This document shows, piece by piece, positions 12,225 through 25,060 of a stretch of DNA of 64,000 nucleotides (position 1 is its first letter; each line of letters opens with the position of its first letter). The DNA comes from Amia ocellicauda (Eukaryota; Chordata; Actinopteri; Amiiformes; Amiidae). The notes below the pieces were generated by a model. That model was given only the letters and a program-made list of their open reading frames with translations. It was not told the DNA's origin and searched no databases. The stretch spans positions 52,282,812-52,346,811 of the forward strand of contig NC_089851.1 of assembly GCF_036373705.1 (NCBI RefSeq), written 5' to 3'. Position numbers and translations under genes: made by a program.

Positions 12225-12745
12225 AAGTTAACGGAGGGTGTCGCAGTTTCTGCTGGGCAAGCGCGTAACTGCTTTGGGGCAGACCGGGAGACCTACGCTC
12301 ACTGACTGATAGCATGGACTGTAGCGCTGAAGTGTCTTTCCAGAACGGTAACCGTATCCCCAGTGAGACAGCACTGAGAGCATGGTTCAGCAGGCCCGCA
12401 AACAACTGAAAAGAATGCCTCTCCTTTGGTGCAGCTCAGGAGTACACGTTCAGCAAAGGTCTCCATAACAAGCCGGCAAACCACATTTCGTCCTCCTCCT
12501 CCTCAACAACACACTACATGTCCTCCTCCTCCTCCTCAACAACAACAACAACAACAACAACGAACTTGTAAAAAACACATTTTCTTTAAAGAAAACAAAA
12601 CACACAGATGACAGTCTGATTTCCCATCAGCTATACAGCCAACAGTATCTGAGGTCGATAGCCCTCCCTTGTGCAGAGGAGCCCAGAAGCCAGCCTTCAA
12701 GAGCAAACGAACGAACACTTCGGTGACTACAAAGTGGGGCCAAGT

Positions 12746-12817
12746 GGGCTCGTCCTGGAGTTGAACCCAGGGCCTCTCACACCCTCAGCAAGAATCATAC
12801 CCCTAGACCAACGAGCC
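12746..12817 (-). pseudogene. tRNA-Pro-like pseudogene, B1 form
   Basis: Second member of tetramer 1. Next copy after 578 bp. Confidence 0.8.
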
Positions 12818-13323
12818 AAGTTAACGGAGGGTGTCGCAGTTTCTGCTGGGCAAGCGCGTAACTGCTTTGGGGCAGACCGGGAGACCTACGCACACTGACT
12901 GATAGCATGGACTGTAGCGCTGAAGTGTCTTTCCAGAACGGTAACCGTATCCCCAGTGAGACAGCACTGAGAGCATGGTTCAGCAGGCCCGCAAACAACT
13001 GAAAAGAATGCCTCTCCTTTGGTGCAGCTCAGGAGTACACGTTCAGCAAAGGTCTCCATAACAAGCCGGCAAACCACATTTCGTCCTCCTCCTCCTCAAC
13101 AACACACTACATGTCCTCCTCCTCCTCAACAACAACAACGAACTTGTAAAATACACATTTTCTTTAAAGAAAACAAAACACACAGATGACAGTCTGATTT
13201 CCCATCAGCTATACAGCCAACAGTATCTGAGGTTGAAAGACCTCCCTGGTGCAGAGGAGCCCAGAAGCCAAGCATCGAGAGAGAACAAACGAATGCTTCA
13301 GAGAATGCAAAGCAGTGCCAAGC

Positions 13324-13395
13324 GGGCTCGTCCGGGAGTTGAACCCGGGACCTCTCGCACCCTAAGCGAGAATCATACCCCTAGACCAACGAGCC
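13324..13395 (-). tRNA. tRNA-Pro(AGG), A-type, intact
   Basis: A member of tetramer 1, all stems paired. Its 3' flank has AGCAGTGCC where right-domain copies have AGCGGGGCC. Confidence 0.93.
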
Positions 13396-13901
13396 AAGTT
13401 AACGGAGGGTGTCGCAGTTTCTGCTGGGCAAGCGCGTAACTGCTTTGGGGCAGACCGGGAGACCTACGCTCACTGACTGATAGCATGGACTGTAGCGCTG
13501 AAGTGTCTTTCCAGAACGGTAACCGTATCCCCAGTGAGACAGCACTGAGAGCATGGTTCAGCAGGCCCGCAAACAACTGAAAAGAATGCCTCTCCTTTGG
13601 TGCAGCTCAGGAGTACACGTTCAGCAAAGGTCTCCATAACAAGCCGGCAAACCACATTTCGTCCTCCTCCTCCTCAACAACACACTACATGTCCTCCTCC
13701 TCCTCAACAACAACAACGAACTAGTAAAATACACATTTTCTTTAAAGAAAACAAAACACTCAGATGACAGTCTGATTTCCCATCAGCTACACAGCCAACA
13801 GTATCTGAGGTCGATAGCCCTCCCTTGTGCAGAGGAGCCCAGAAGCCAGCCTTCAAGAGCAAACGAACAAACACTTCGGTGACTACAAAGTGGGGCCAAG
13901 T

Positions 13902-13973
13902 GGGCTCGTCCTGGAGTTGAACCCAGGGCCTCTCACACCCTCAGCGAGAATCATACCCCTAGACCAACGAGCC
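13902..13973 (-). pseudogene. tRNA-Pro-like pseudogene, B2 form
   Basis: Closes tetramer 1. Next copy after 590 bp. Confidence 0.8.
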
Positions 13974-14491
13974 AAGTTAACGGAGGGTGTCGCAGTTTCT
14001 GCTGGGCAAGCGCGTAACTGCTTTGGGGCAGACCGGGAGACCTACGCACACTGACTGATAGCATGGACTGTAGCGCTGAAGTGTCTTTCCAGAACGGTAA
14101 CCGTATCCCCAGTGAGACAGCACTGAGAGCATGGTTCAGCAGGCCCGCAAACAACTGAAAAGAATGCCTCTCCTTTGGTGCAGCTCAGGAGTACACGTTC
14201 AGCAAAGGACTCCATAACAAGCCGGCAAACCACATTTCGTCCTCCTCCTCCTCAACAACACACTTAATGTCCTCCTCCTCCTCCTCAACAACAACAACAA
14301 CAACAACGAACTTGTAAAAAACACATTTTCTTTAAAGAAAACAAAACACACAGATGACAGTCTGATTTCCCATCAGCTATACAGCCAACAGTATCTGAGG
14401 TCGATAGCCCTCCCTTGTGCAGAGGAGCCCAGAAGCCAGCCTTCAAGAGCAAACGAACGAACACTTCGGTGACTACAAAGTGGGGCCAAGT

Positions 14492-14563
14492 GGGCTCGTC
14501 CTGGAGTTGAACCTAGGGCCTCTCACACCCTCAGCAAGAATCATACCCCTAGACCAACGAGCC
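14492..14563 (-). pseudogene. tRNA-Pro-like pseudogene, B3 form
   Basis: Opens the shortened multimer that lacks a B2 member. Next copy after 590 bp. Confidence 0.8.
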
Positions 14564-15081
14564 AAGTTAACGGAGGGTGTCGCAGTTTCTGCTGGGCAAG
14601 CGCGTAACTGCTTTGGGGCAGACCGGGAGACCTACGCTCACTGACTGATAGCATGGACTGTAGCGCTGAAGTGTCTTTCCAGAACGGTAACCGTATCCCC
14701 AGTGAGACAGCACTGAGAGCATGGTTCAGCAGGCCCGCAAACAACTGAAAAGAATGCCTCTCCTTTGGTGCAGCTCAGGAGTACACGTTCAGCAAAGGTC
14801 TCCATAACAAGCCGGCAAACCACATTTCGTCCTCCTCCTCCTCAACAACACACTACATGTCCTCCTCCTCCTCCTCAACAACAACAACAACAACAACGAA
14901 CTTGTAAAAAACACATTTTCTTTAAAGAAAACAAAACACACAGATGACAGTCTGATTTCCCATCAGCTATACAGCCAACAGTATCTGAGGTCGATAGCCC
15001 TCCCTTGTGCAGAGGAGCCCAGAAGCCAGCCTTCAAGAGCAAACGAACGAACACTTCGGTGACTACAAAGTGGGGCCAAGT

Positions 15082-15153
15082 GGGCTCGTCCTGGAGTTGA
15101 ACCCAGGGCCTCTCACACCCTCAGCAAGAATCATACCCCTAGACCAACGAGCC
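15082..15153 (-). pseudogene. tRNA-Pro-like pseudogene, B1 form
   Basis: Second member of the shortened multimer. Next copy after 578 bp. Confidence 0.8.
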
Positions 15154-15659
15154 AAGTTAACGGAGGGTGTCGCAGTTTCTGCTGGGCAAGCGCGTAACTG
15201 CTTTGGGGCAGACCGGGAGACCTACGCACACTGACTGATAGCATGGACTGTAGCGCTGAAGTGTCTTTCCAGAACGGTAACCGTATCCCCAGTGAGACAG
15301 CACTGAGAGCATGGTTCAGCAGGCCCGCAAACAACTGAAAAGAATGCCTCTCCTTTGGTGCAGCTCAGGAGTACACGTTCAGCAAAGGTCTCCATAACAA
15401 GCCGGCAAACCACATTTCGTCCTCCTCCTCCTCAACAACACACTACATGTCCTCCTCCTCCTCAACAACAACAACGAACTTGTAAAATACACATTTTCTT
15501 TAAAGAAAACAAAACACACAGATGACAGTCTGATTTCCCATCAGCTATACAGCCAACAGTATCTGAGGTTGAAAGACCTCCCTGGTGCAGAGGAGCCCAG
15601 AAGCCAAGCATCGAGAGAGAACAAACGAATGCTTCAGAGAATGCAAAGCAGTGCCAAGC

Positions 15660-15731
15660 GGGCTCGTCCGGGAGTTGAACCCGGGACCTCTCGCACCCTA
15701 AGCGAGAATCATACCCCTAGACCAACGAGCC
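15660..15731 (-). tRNA. tRNA-Pro(AGG), A-type, intact
   Basis: All stems pair. It is followed directly by a B3 copy 578 bp on, marking the missing B2 unit. Confidence 0.93.
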
Positions 15732-16237
15732 AAGTTAACGGAGGGTGTCGCAGTTTCTGCTGGGCAAGCGCGTAACTGCTTTGGGGCAGACCGGGAGACC
15801 TACGCTCACTGACTGATAGCATGGACTGTAGCGCTGAAGTGTCTTTCCAGAACGGTAACCGTATCCCCAGTGAGACAGCACTGAGAGCATGGTTCAGCAG
15901 GCCCGCAAACAACTGAAAAGAATGCCTCTCCTTTGGTGCAGCTCAGGAGTACACGTTCAGCAAAGGTCTCCATAACAAGCCGGCAAACCACATTTCGTCC
16001 TCCTCCTCCTCAACAACACACTACATGTCCTCCTCCTCCTCAACAACAACAACGAACTAGTAAAATACACATTTTCTTTAAAGAAAACAAAACACTCAGA
16101 TGACAGTCTGATTTCCCATCAGCTACACAGCCAACAGTATCTGAGGTCGATAGCCCTCCCTTGTGCAGAGGAGCCCAGAAGCCAGCCTTCAAGAGCAAAC
16201 GAACGAACACTTCGGTGACTACAAAGTGGGGCCAAGT

Positions 16238-16309
16238 GGGCTCGTCCTGGAGTTGAACCTAGGGCCTCTCACACCCTCAGCAAGAATCATACCCCTAGAC
16301 CAACGAGCC
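16238..16309 (-). pseudogene. tRNA-Pro-like pseudogene, B3 form
   Basis: Its left flank carries the ACTAGTAA marker that elsewhere precedes B2 copies, consistent with an exchange breakpoint in this unit. Next copy after 590 bp. Confidence 0.8.
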
Positions 16310-16827
16310 AAGTTAACGGAGGGTGTCGCAGTTTCTGCTGGGCAAGCGCGTAACTGCTTTGGGGCAGACCGGGAGACCTACGCTCACTGACTGATAGCAT
16401 GGACTGTAGCGCTGAAGTGTCTTTCCAGAACGGTAACCGTATCCCCAGTGAGACAGCACTGAGAGCATGGTTCAGCAGGCCCGCAAACAACTGAAAAGAA
16501 TGCCTCTCCTTTGGTGCAGCTCAGGAGTACACGTTCAGCAAAGGTCTCCATAACAAGCCGGCAAACCACATTTCGTCCTCCTCCTCCTCAACAACACACT
16601 ACATGTCCTCCTCCTCCTCCTCAACAACAACAACAACAACAACGAACTTGTAAAAAACACATTTTCTTTAAAGAAAACAAAACACACAGATGACAGTCTG
16701 ATTTCCCATCAGCTATACAGCCAACAGTATCTGAGGTCGATAGCCCTCCCTTGTGCAGAGGAGCCCAGAAGCCAGCCTTCAAGAGCAAACGAACGAACAC
16801 TTCGGTGACTACAAAGTGGGGCCAAGT

Positions 16828-16899
16828 GGGCTCGTCCTGGAGTTGAACCCAGGGCCTCTCACACCCTCAGCAAGAATCATACCCCTAGACCAACGAGCC
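16828..16899 (-). pseudogene. tRNA-Pro-like pseudogene, B1 form
   Basis: Second member of its tetramer. Next copy after 578 bp. Confidence 0.8.
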
Positions 16900-17405
16900 A
16901 AGTTAACGGAGGGTGTCGCAGTTTCTGCTGGGCAAGCGCGTAACTGCTTTGGGGCAGACCGGGAGACCTACGCACACTGACTGATAGCATGGACTGTAGC
17001 GCTGAAGTGTCTTTCCAGAACGGTAACCGTATCCCCAGTGAGACAGCACTGAGAGCATGGTTCAGCAGGCCCGCAAACAACTGAAAAGAATGCCTCTCCT
17101 TTGGTGCAGCTCAGGAGTACACGTTCAGCAAAGGTCTCCATAACAAGCCGGCAAACCACATTTCGTCCTCCTCCTCCTCAACAACACACTACATGTCCTC
17201 CTCCTCCTCAACAACAACAACGAACTTGTAAAATACACATTTTCTTTAAAGAAAACAAAACACACAGATGACAGTCTGATTTCCCATCAGCTATACAGCC
17301 AACAGTATCTGAGGTTGAAAGACCTCCCTGGTGCAGAGGAGCCCAGAAGCCAAGCATCGAGAGAGAACAAACGAATGCTTCAGAGAATGCAAAGCAGTGC
17401 CAAGC

Positions 17406-17477
17406 GGGCTCGTCCGGGAGTTGAACCCGGGACCTCTCGCACCCTAAGCGAGAATCATACCCCTAGACCAACGAGCC
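17406..17477 (-). tRNA. tRNA-Pro(AGG), A-type, intact
   Basis: All stems pair. Next copy after 578 bp. Confidence 0.93.
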
Positions 17478-17983
17478 AAGTTAACGGAGGGTGTCGCAGT
17501 TTCTGCTGGGCAAGCGCGTAACTGCTTTGGGGCAGACCGGGAGACCTACGCTCACTGACTGATAGCATGGACTGTAGCGCTGAAGTGTCTTTCCAGAACG
17601 GTAACCGTATCCCCAGTGAGACAGCACTGAGAGCATGGTTCAGCAGGCCCGCAAACAACTGAAAAGAATGCCTCTCCTTTGGTGCAGCTCAGGAGTACAC
17701 GTTCAGCAAAGGTCTCCATAACAAGCCGGCAAACCACATTTCGTCCTCCTCCTCCTCAACAACACACTACATGTCCTCCTCCTCCTCAACAACAACAACG
17801 AACTAGTAAAATACACATTTTCTTTAAAGAAAACAAAACACTCAGATGACAGTCTGATTTCCCATCAGCTACACAGCCAACAGTATCTGAGGTCGATAGC
17901 CCTCCCTTGTGCAGAGGAGCCCAGAAGCCAGCCTTCAAGAGCAAACGAACAAACACTTCGGTGACTACAAAGTGGGGCCAAGT

Positions 17984-18055
17984 GGGCTCGTCCTGGAGTT
18001 GAACCCAGGGCCTCTCACACCCTCAGCGAGAATCATACCCCTAGACCAACGAGCC
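17984..18055 (-). pseudogene. tRNA-Pro-like pseudogene, B2 form
   Basis: Closes its tetramer. Next copy after 590 bp. Confidence 0.8.
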
Positions 18056-18573
18056 AAGTTAACGGAGGGTGTCGCAGTTTCTGCTGGGCAAGCGCGTAAC
18101 TGCTTTGGGGCAGACCGGGAGACCTACGCACACTGACTGATAGCATGGACTGTAGCGCTGAAGTGTCTTTCCAGAACGGTAACCGTATCCCCAGTGAGAC
18201 AGCACTGAGAGCATGGTTCAGCAGGCCCGCAAACAACTGAAAAGAATGCCTCTCCTTTGGTGCAGCTCAGGAGTACACGTTCAGCAAAGGACTCCATAAC
18301 AAGCCGGCAAACCACATTTCGTCCTCCTCCTCCTCAACAACACACTTAATGTCCTCCTCCTCCTCCTCAACAACAACAACAACAACAACGAACTTGTAAA
18401 AAACACATTTTCTTTAAAGAAAACAAAACACACAGATGACAGTCTGATTTCCCATCAGCTATACAGCCAACAGTATCTGAGGTCGATAGCCCTCCCTTGT
18501 GCAGAGGAGCCCAGAAGCCAGCCTTCAAGAGCAAACGAACGAACACTTCGGTGACTACAAAGTGGGGCCAAGT

Positions 18574-18645
18574 GGGCTCGTCCTGGAGTTGAACCTAGGG
18601 CCTCTCACACCCTCAGCAAGAATCATACCCCTAGACCAACGAGCC
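18574..18645 (-). pseudogene. tRNA-Pro-like pseudogene, B3 form
   Basis: First of two adjacent B3 copies. The unit is 587 bp, one CAA triplet shorter than its neighbours. Confidence 0.8.
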
Positions 18646-19160
18646 AAGTTAACGGAGGGTGTCGCAGTTTCTGCTGGGCAAGCGCGTAACTGCTTTGGGG
18701 CAGACCGGGAGACCTACGCTCACTGACTGATAGCATGGACTGTAGCGCTGAAGTGTCTTTCCAGAACGGTAACCGTATCCCCAGTGAGACAGCACTGAGA
18801 GCATGGTTCAGCAGGCCCGCAAACAACTGAAAAGAATGCCTCTCCTTTGGTGCAGCTCAGGAGTACACGTTCAGCAAAGGTCTCCATAACAAGCCGGCAA
18901 ACCACATTTCGTCCTCCTCCTCCTCAACAACACACTACATGTCCTCCTCCTCCTCCTCAACAACAACAACAACAACGAACTTGTAAAAAACACATTTTCT
19001 TTAAAGAAAACAAAACACACAGATGACAGTCTGATTTCCCATCTGCTATACAGCCAACAGTATCTGAGGTCGATAGCCCTCCCTTGTGCAGAGGAGCCCA
19101 GAAGCCAGCCTTCAAGAGCAAACGAACGAACACTTCGGTGACTACAAAGTGGGGCCAAGT

Positions 19161-19232
19161 GGGCTCGTCCTGGAGTTGAACCTAGGGCCTCTCACACCCT
19201 CAGCAAGAATCATACCCCTAGACCAACGAGCC
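19161..19232 (-). pseudogene. tRNA-Pro-like pseudogene, B3 form
   Basis: Duplicate B3 member. The CATCTGC variant left of it is shared with the 8659 copy. Next copy after 590 bp. Confidence 0.8.
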
Positions 19233-19750
19233 AAGTTAACGGAGGGTGTCGCAGTTTCTGCTGGGCAAGCGCGTAACTGCTTTGGGGCAGACCGGGAGAC
19301 CTACGCTCACTGACTGATAGCATGGACTGTAGCGCTGAAGTGTCTTTCCAGAACGGTAACCGTATCCCCAGTGAGACAGCACTGAGAGCATGGTTCAGCA
19401 GGCCCGCAAACAACTGAAAAGAATGCCTCTCCTTTGGTGCAGCTCAGGAGTACACGTTCAGCAAAGGTCTCCATAACAAGCCGGCAAACCACATTTCGTC
19501 CTCCTCCTCCTCAACAACACACTACATGTCCTCCTCCTCCTCCTCAACAACAACAACAACAACAACGAACTTGTAAAAAACACATTTTCTTTAAAGAAAA
19601 CAAAACACACAGATGACAGTCTGATTTCCCATCAGCTATACAGCCAACAGTATCTGAGGTCGATAGCCCTCCCTTGTGCAGAGGAGCCCAGAAGCCAGCC
19701 TTCAAGAGCAAACGAACGAACACTTCGGTGACTACAAAGTGGGGCCAAGT

Positions 19751-19822
19751 GGGCTCGTCCTGGAGTTGAACCCAGGGCCTCTCACACCCTCAGCAAGAAT
19801 CATACCCCTAGACCAACGAGCC
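19751..19822 (-). pseudogene. tRNA-Pro-like pseudogene, B1 form
   Basis: Third member of a five-unit multimer. Next copy after 578 bp. Confidence 0.8.
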
Positions 19823-20328
19823 AAGTTAACGGAGGGTGTCGCAGTTTCTGCTGGGCAAGCGCGTAACTGCTTTGGGGCAGACCGGGAGACCTACGCACAC
19901 TGACTGATAGCATGGACTGTAGCGCTGAAGTGTCTTTCCAGAACGGTAACCGTATCCCCAGTGAGACAGCACTGAGAGCATGGTTCAGCAGGCCCGCAAA
20001 CAACTGAAAAGAATGCCTCTCCTTTGGTGCAGCTCAGGAGTACACGTTCAGCAAAGGTCTCCATAACAAGCCGGCAAACCACATTTCGTCCTCCTCCTCC
20101 TCAACAACACACTACATGTCCTCCTCCTCCTCAACAACAACAACGAACTTGTAAAATACACATTTTCTTTAAAGAAAACAAAACACACAGATGACAGTCT
20201 GATTTCCCATCAGCTATACAGCCAACAGTATCTGAGGTTGAAAGACCTCCCTGGTGCAGAGGAGCCCAGAAGCCAAGCATCGAGAGAGAACAAACGAATG
20301 CTTCAGAGAATGCAAAGCAGTGCCAAGC

Positions 20329-20400
20329 GGGCTCGTCCGGGAGTTGAACCCGGGACCTCTCGCACCCTAAGCGAGAATCATACCCCTAGACCAACGAGCC
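20329..20400 (-). tRNA. tRNA-Pro(AGG), A-type, intact
   Basis: All stems pair. Next copy after 578 bp. Confidence 0.93.
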
Positions 20401-20906
20401 AAGTTAACGGAGGGTGTCGCAGTTTCTGCTGGGCAAGCGCGTAACTGCTTTGGGGCAGACCGGGAGACCTACGCTCACTGACTGATAGCATGGACTGTAG
20501 CGCTGAAGTGTCTTTCCAGAACGGTAACCGTATCCCCAGTGAGACAGCACTGAGAGCATGGTTCAGCAGGCCCGCAAACAACTGAAAAGAATGCCTCTCC
20601 TTTGGTGCAGCTCAGGAGTACACGTTCAGCAAAGGTCTCCATAACAAGCCGGCAAACCACATTTCGTCCTCCTCCTCCTCAACAACACACTACATGTCCT
20701 CCTCCTCCTCAACAACAACAACGAACTAGTAAAATACACATTTTCTTTAAAGAAAACAAAACACTCAGATGACAGTCTGATTTCCCATCAGCTACACAGC
20801 CAACAGTATCTGAGGTCGATAGCCCTCCCTTGTGCAGAGGAGCCCAGAAGCCAGCCTTCAAGAGCAAACGAACAAACACTTCGGTGACTACAAAGTGGGG
20901 CCAAGT

Positions 20907-20978
20907 GGGCTCGTCCTGGAGTTGAACCCAGGGCCTCTCACACCCTCAGCGAGAATCATACCCCTAGACCAACGAGCC
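20907..20978 (-). pseudogene. tRNA-Pro-like pseudogene, B2 form
   Basis: Closes the five-unit multimer. Next copy after 590 bp. Confidence 0.8.
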
Positions 20979-21496
20979 AAGTTAACGGAGGGTGTCGCAG
21001 TTTCTGCTGGGCAAGCGCGTAACTGCTTTGGGGCAGACCGGGAGACCTACGCACACTGACTGATAGCATGGACTGTAGCGCTGAAGTGTCTTTCCAGAAC
21101 GGTAACCGTATCCCCAGTGAGACAGCACTGAGAGCATGGTTCAGCAGGCCCGCAAACAACTGAAAAGAATGCCTCTCCTTTGGTGCAGCTCAGGAGTACA
21201 CGTTCAGCAAAGGACTCCATAACAAGCCGGCAAACCACATTTCGTCCTCCTCCTCCTCAACAACACACTTAATGTCCTCCTCCTCCTCCTCAACAACAAC
21301 AACAACAACAACGAACTTGTAAAAAACACATTTTCTTTAAAGAAAACAAAACACACAGATGACAGTCTGATTTCCCATCAGCTATACAGCCAACAGTATC
21401 TGAGGTCGATAGCCCTCCCTTGTGCAGAGGAGCCCAGAAGCCAGCCTTCAAGAGCAAACGAACGAACACTTCGGTGACTACAAAGTGGGGCCAAGT

Positions 21497-21568
21497 GGGC
21501 TCGTCCTGGAGTTGAACCTAGGGCCTCTCACACCCTCAGCAAGAATCATACCCCTAGACCAACGAGCC
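21497..21568 (-). pseudogene. tRNA-Pro-like pseudogene, B3 form
   Basis: Last B3 copy in the window. The unit is 587 bp. Confidence 0.8.
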
Positions 21569-22083
21569 AAGTTAACGGAGGGTGTCGCAGTTTCTGCTGG
21601 GCAAGCGCGTAACTGCTTTGGGGCAGACCGGGAGACCTACGCTCACTGACTGATAGCATGGACTGTAGCGCTGAAGTGTCTTTCCAGAACGGTAACCGTA
21701 TCCCCAGTGAGACAGCACTGAGAGCATGGTTCAGCAGGCCCGCAAACAACTGAAAAGAATGCCTCTCCTTTGGTGCAGCTCAGGAGTACACGTTCAGCAA
21801 AGGTCTCCATAACAAGCCGGCAAACCACATTTCGTCCTCCTCCTCCTCAACAACACACTACATGTCCTCCTCCTCCTCCTCAACAACAACAACAACAACG
21901 AACTTGTAAAAAACACATTTTCTTTAAAGAAAACAAAACACACAGATGACAGTCTGATTTCCCATCAGCTATACAGCCAACAGTATCTGAGGTCGATAGC
22001 CCTCCCTTGTGCAGAGGAGCCCAGAAGCCAGCCTTCAAGAGCAAACGAACGAACACTTCGGTGACTACAAAGTGGGGCCAAGT

Positions 22084-22155
22084 GGGCTCGTCCTGGAGTT
22101 GAACCCAGGGCCTCTCACACCCTCAGCAAGAATCATACCCCTAGACCAACGAGCC
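22084..22155 (-). pseudogene. tRNA-Pro-like pseudogene, B1 form
   Basis: Second member of the last tetramer. Next copy after 578 bp. Confidence 0.8.
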
Positions 22156-22661
22156 AAGTTAACGGAGGGTGTCGCAGTTTCTGCTGGGCAAGCGCGTAAC
22201 TGCTTTGGGGCAGACCGGGAGACCTACGCACACTGACTGATAGCATGGACTGTAGCGCTGAAGTGTCTTTCCAGAACGGTAACCGTATCCCCAGTGAGAC
22301 AGCACTGAGAGCATGGTTCAGCAGGCCCGCAAACAACTGAAAAGAATGCCTCTCCTTTGGTGCAGCTCAGGAGTACACGTTCAGCAAAGGTCTCCATAAC
22401 AAGCCGGCAAACCACATTTCGTCCTCCTCCTCCTCAACAACACACTACATGTCCTCCTCCTCCTCAACAACAACAACGAACTTGTAAAATACACATTTTC
22501 TTTAAAGAAAACAAAACACACAGATGACAGTCTGATTTCCCATCAGCTATACAGCCAACAGTATCTGAGGTTGAAAGACCTCCCTGGTGCAGAGGAGCCC
22601 AGAAGCCAAGCATCGAGAGAGAACAAACGAATGCTTCAGAGAATGCAAAGCAGTGCCAAGC

Positions 22662-22733
22662 GGGCTCGTCCGGGAGTTGAACCCGGGACCTCTCGCACCC
22701 TAAGCGAGAATCATACCCCTAGACCAACGAGCC
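22662..22733 (-). tRNA. tRNA-Pro(AGG), A-type, intact
   Basis: Last A copy with the AGCAGTGCC flank. All stems pair. Confidence 0.93.
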
Positions 22734-23239
22734 AAGTTAACGGAGGGTGTCGCAGTTTCTGCTGGGCAAGCGCGTAACTGCTTTGGGGCAGACCGGGAGA
22801 CCTACGCTCACTGACTGATAGCATGGACTGTAGCGCTGAAGTGTCTTTCCAGAACGGTAACCGTATCCCCAGTGAGACAGCACTGAGAGCATGGTTCAGC
22901 AGGCCCGCAAACAACTGAAAAGAATGCCTCTCCTTTGGTGCAGCTCAGGAGTACACGTTCAGCAAAGGTCTCCATAACAAGCCGGCAAACCACATTTCGT
23001 CCTCCTCCTCCTCAACAACACACTACATGTCCTCCTCCTCCTCAACAACAACAACGAACTAGTAAAATACACATTTTCTTTAAAGAAAACAAAACACTCA
23101 GATGACAGTCTGATTTCCCATCAGCTACACAGCCAACAGTATCTGAGGTCGATAGCCCTCCCTTGTGCAGAGGAGCCCAGAAGCCAGCCTTCAAGAGCAA
23201 ACGAACAAACACTTCGGTGACTACAAAGTGGGGCCAAGT

Positions 23240-23311
23240 GGGCTCGTCCTGGAGTTGAACCCAGGGCCTCTCACACCCTCAGCGAGAATCATACCCCTAG
23301 ACCAACGAGCC
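23240..23311 (-). pseudogene. tRNA-Pro-like pseudogene, B2 form
   Basis: Last B2 copy. It is followed by a 578-bp unit without the AAAGGACTCC marker, marking the change to the right domain. Confidence 0.8.
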
Positions 23312-23817
23312 AAGTTAACGGAGGGTGTCGCAGTTTCTGCTGGGCAAGCGCGTAACTGCTTTGGGGCAGACCGGGAGACCTACGCACACTGACTGATAGC
23401 ATGGACTGTAGCGCTGAAGTGTCTTTCCAGAACGGTAACCGTATCCCCAGTGAGACAGCACTGAGAGCATGGTTCAGCAGGCCCGCAAACAACTGAAAAG
23501 AATGCCTCTCCTTTGGTGCAGCTCAGGAGTACACGTTCAGCAAAGGTCTCCATAACAAGCCGGCAAACCACATTTCGTCCTCCTCCTCCTCAACAACACA
23601 CTACATGTCCTCCTCCTCCTCAACAACAACAACGAACTTGTAAAATACACATTTTCTTTAAAGAAAACAAAACACACAGATGACAGTCTGATTTCTCATC
23701 AGCTACACAGCCAACAGTATCTGAGGTTGAAAGACCTCCCTGGTGCAGAGGAGCCCAGAAGCCAAGCATCGAGAGAGAACAAACGAATGCTTCAGAGAAT
23801 GCAAAGCGGGGCCAAGC

Positions 23818-23889
23818 GGGCTCGTCCGGGAGTTGAACCCGGGACCTCTCGCACCCTAAGCGAGAATCATACCCCTAGACCAACGAGCC
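23818..23889 (-). tRNA. tRNA-Pro(AGG), A-type, intact
   Basis: First of two adjacent A copies. Both have TTTCTCATC left of their flank. Next copy after 578 bp. Confidence 0.93.
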
Positions 23890-24395
23890 AAGTTAACGGA
23901 GGGTGTCGCAGTTTCTGCTGGGCAAGCGCGTAACTGCTTTGGGGCAGACCGGGAGACCTACGCTCACTGACTGATAGCATGGACTGTAGCGCTGAAGTGT
24001 CTTTCCAGAACGGTAACCGTATCCCCAGTGAGACAGCACTGAGAGCATGGTTCAGCAGGCCCGCAAACAACTGAAAAGAATGCCTCTCCTTTGGTGCAGC
24101 TCAGGAGTACACGTTCAGCAAAGGTCTCCATAACAAGCCGGCAAACCACATTTCGTCCTCCTCCTCCTCAACAACACACTACATGTCCTCCTCCTCCTCA
24201 ACAACAACAACGAACTTGTAAAATACACATTTTCTTTAAAGAAAACAAAACACACAGATGACAGTCTGATTTCTCATCAGCTACACAGCCAACAGTATCT
24301 GAGGTTGAAAGACCTCCCTGGTGCAGAGGAGCCCAGAAGCCAAGCATCGAGAGAGAACAAACGAATGCTTCAGAGAATGCAAAGCGGGGCCAAGC

Positions 24396-24467
24396 GGGCT
24401 CGTCCGGGAGTTGAACCCGGGACCTCTCGCACCCTAAGCGAGAATCATACCCCTAGACCAACGAGCC
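24396..24467 (-). tRNA. tRNA-Pro(AGG), A-type, intact
   Basis: Second of the A-A pair, apparently a direct single-unit duplication. Next copy after 593 bp. Confidence 0.93.
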
Positions 24468-24988
24468 AAGTTAACGGAGGGTGTCGCAGTTTCTGCTGGG
24501 CAAGCGCGTAACTGCTTTGGGGCAGACCGGGAGACCTACGCTCACTGACTGATAGCATGGACTGTAGCGCTGAAGTGTCTTTCCAGAACGGTAACCGTAT
24601 CCCCAGTGAGACAGCACTGAGAGCATGGTTCAGCAGGCCCGCAAACAACTGAAAAGAATGCCTCTCCTTTGGTGCAGCTCAGGAGTACACGTTCAGCAAA
24701 GGTCTCCATAACAAGCCGGCAAACCACATTTCGTCCTCCTCCTCCTCAACAACACACTACATGTCCTCCTCCTCCTCCTCAACAACAACAACAACAACAA
24801 CAACGAACTTGTAAAAAACACATTTTCTTTAAAGAAAACAAAACACACAGATGACAGTCTGATTTCCCATCAGCTATACAGCCAACAGTATCTGAGGTCG
24901 ATAGCCCTCCCTTGTGCAGAGGAGCCCAGAAGCCAGCCTTCAAGAGCAAACGAACGAACACTTCGGTGACTACAAAGTGGGGCCAAGT

Positions 24989-25060
24989 GGGCTCGTCCTG
25001 GAGTTGAACCCAGGGCCTCTCACACCCTCAGCAAGAATCATACCCCTAGACCAACGAGCC
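24989..25060 (-). pseudogene. tRNA-Pro-like pseudogene, B1 form
   Basis: G33 form. Next copy after 578 bp. Confidence 0.8.

Larger units (their letters stand above)
12153..23311. repeat. Higher-order domain 2: B3-B1-A-B2 tetramers (~2.33 kb)
   Basis: The order B3, B1, A, B2 recurs at 12153/12746/13324/13902, 16238/16828/17406/17984 and 21497/22084/22662/23240. At 14492/15082/15660 the B2 member is missing, and at 18574/19161/19751/20329/20907 the B3 member is doubled. Private markers travel with their member: B3 has the CCTAGGG T-stem variant, B2 has CAGCGAG in the anticodon stem, and the unit right of most B2 copies has a TTAATG variant in its triplet tract. This is the pattern expected of unequal exchange copying multimers, as in primate alpha satellite. 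Confidence 0.85.
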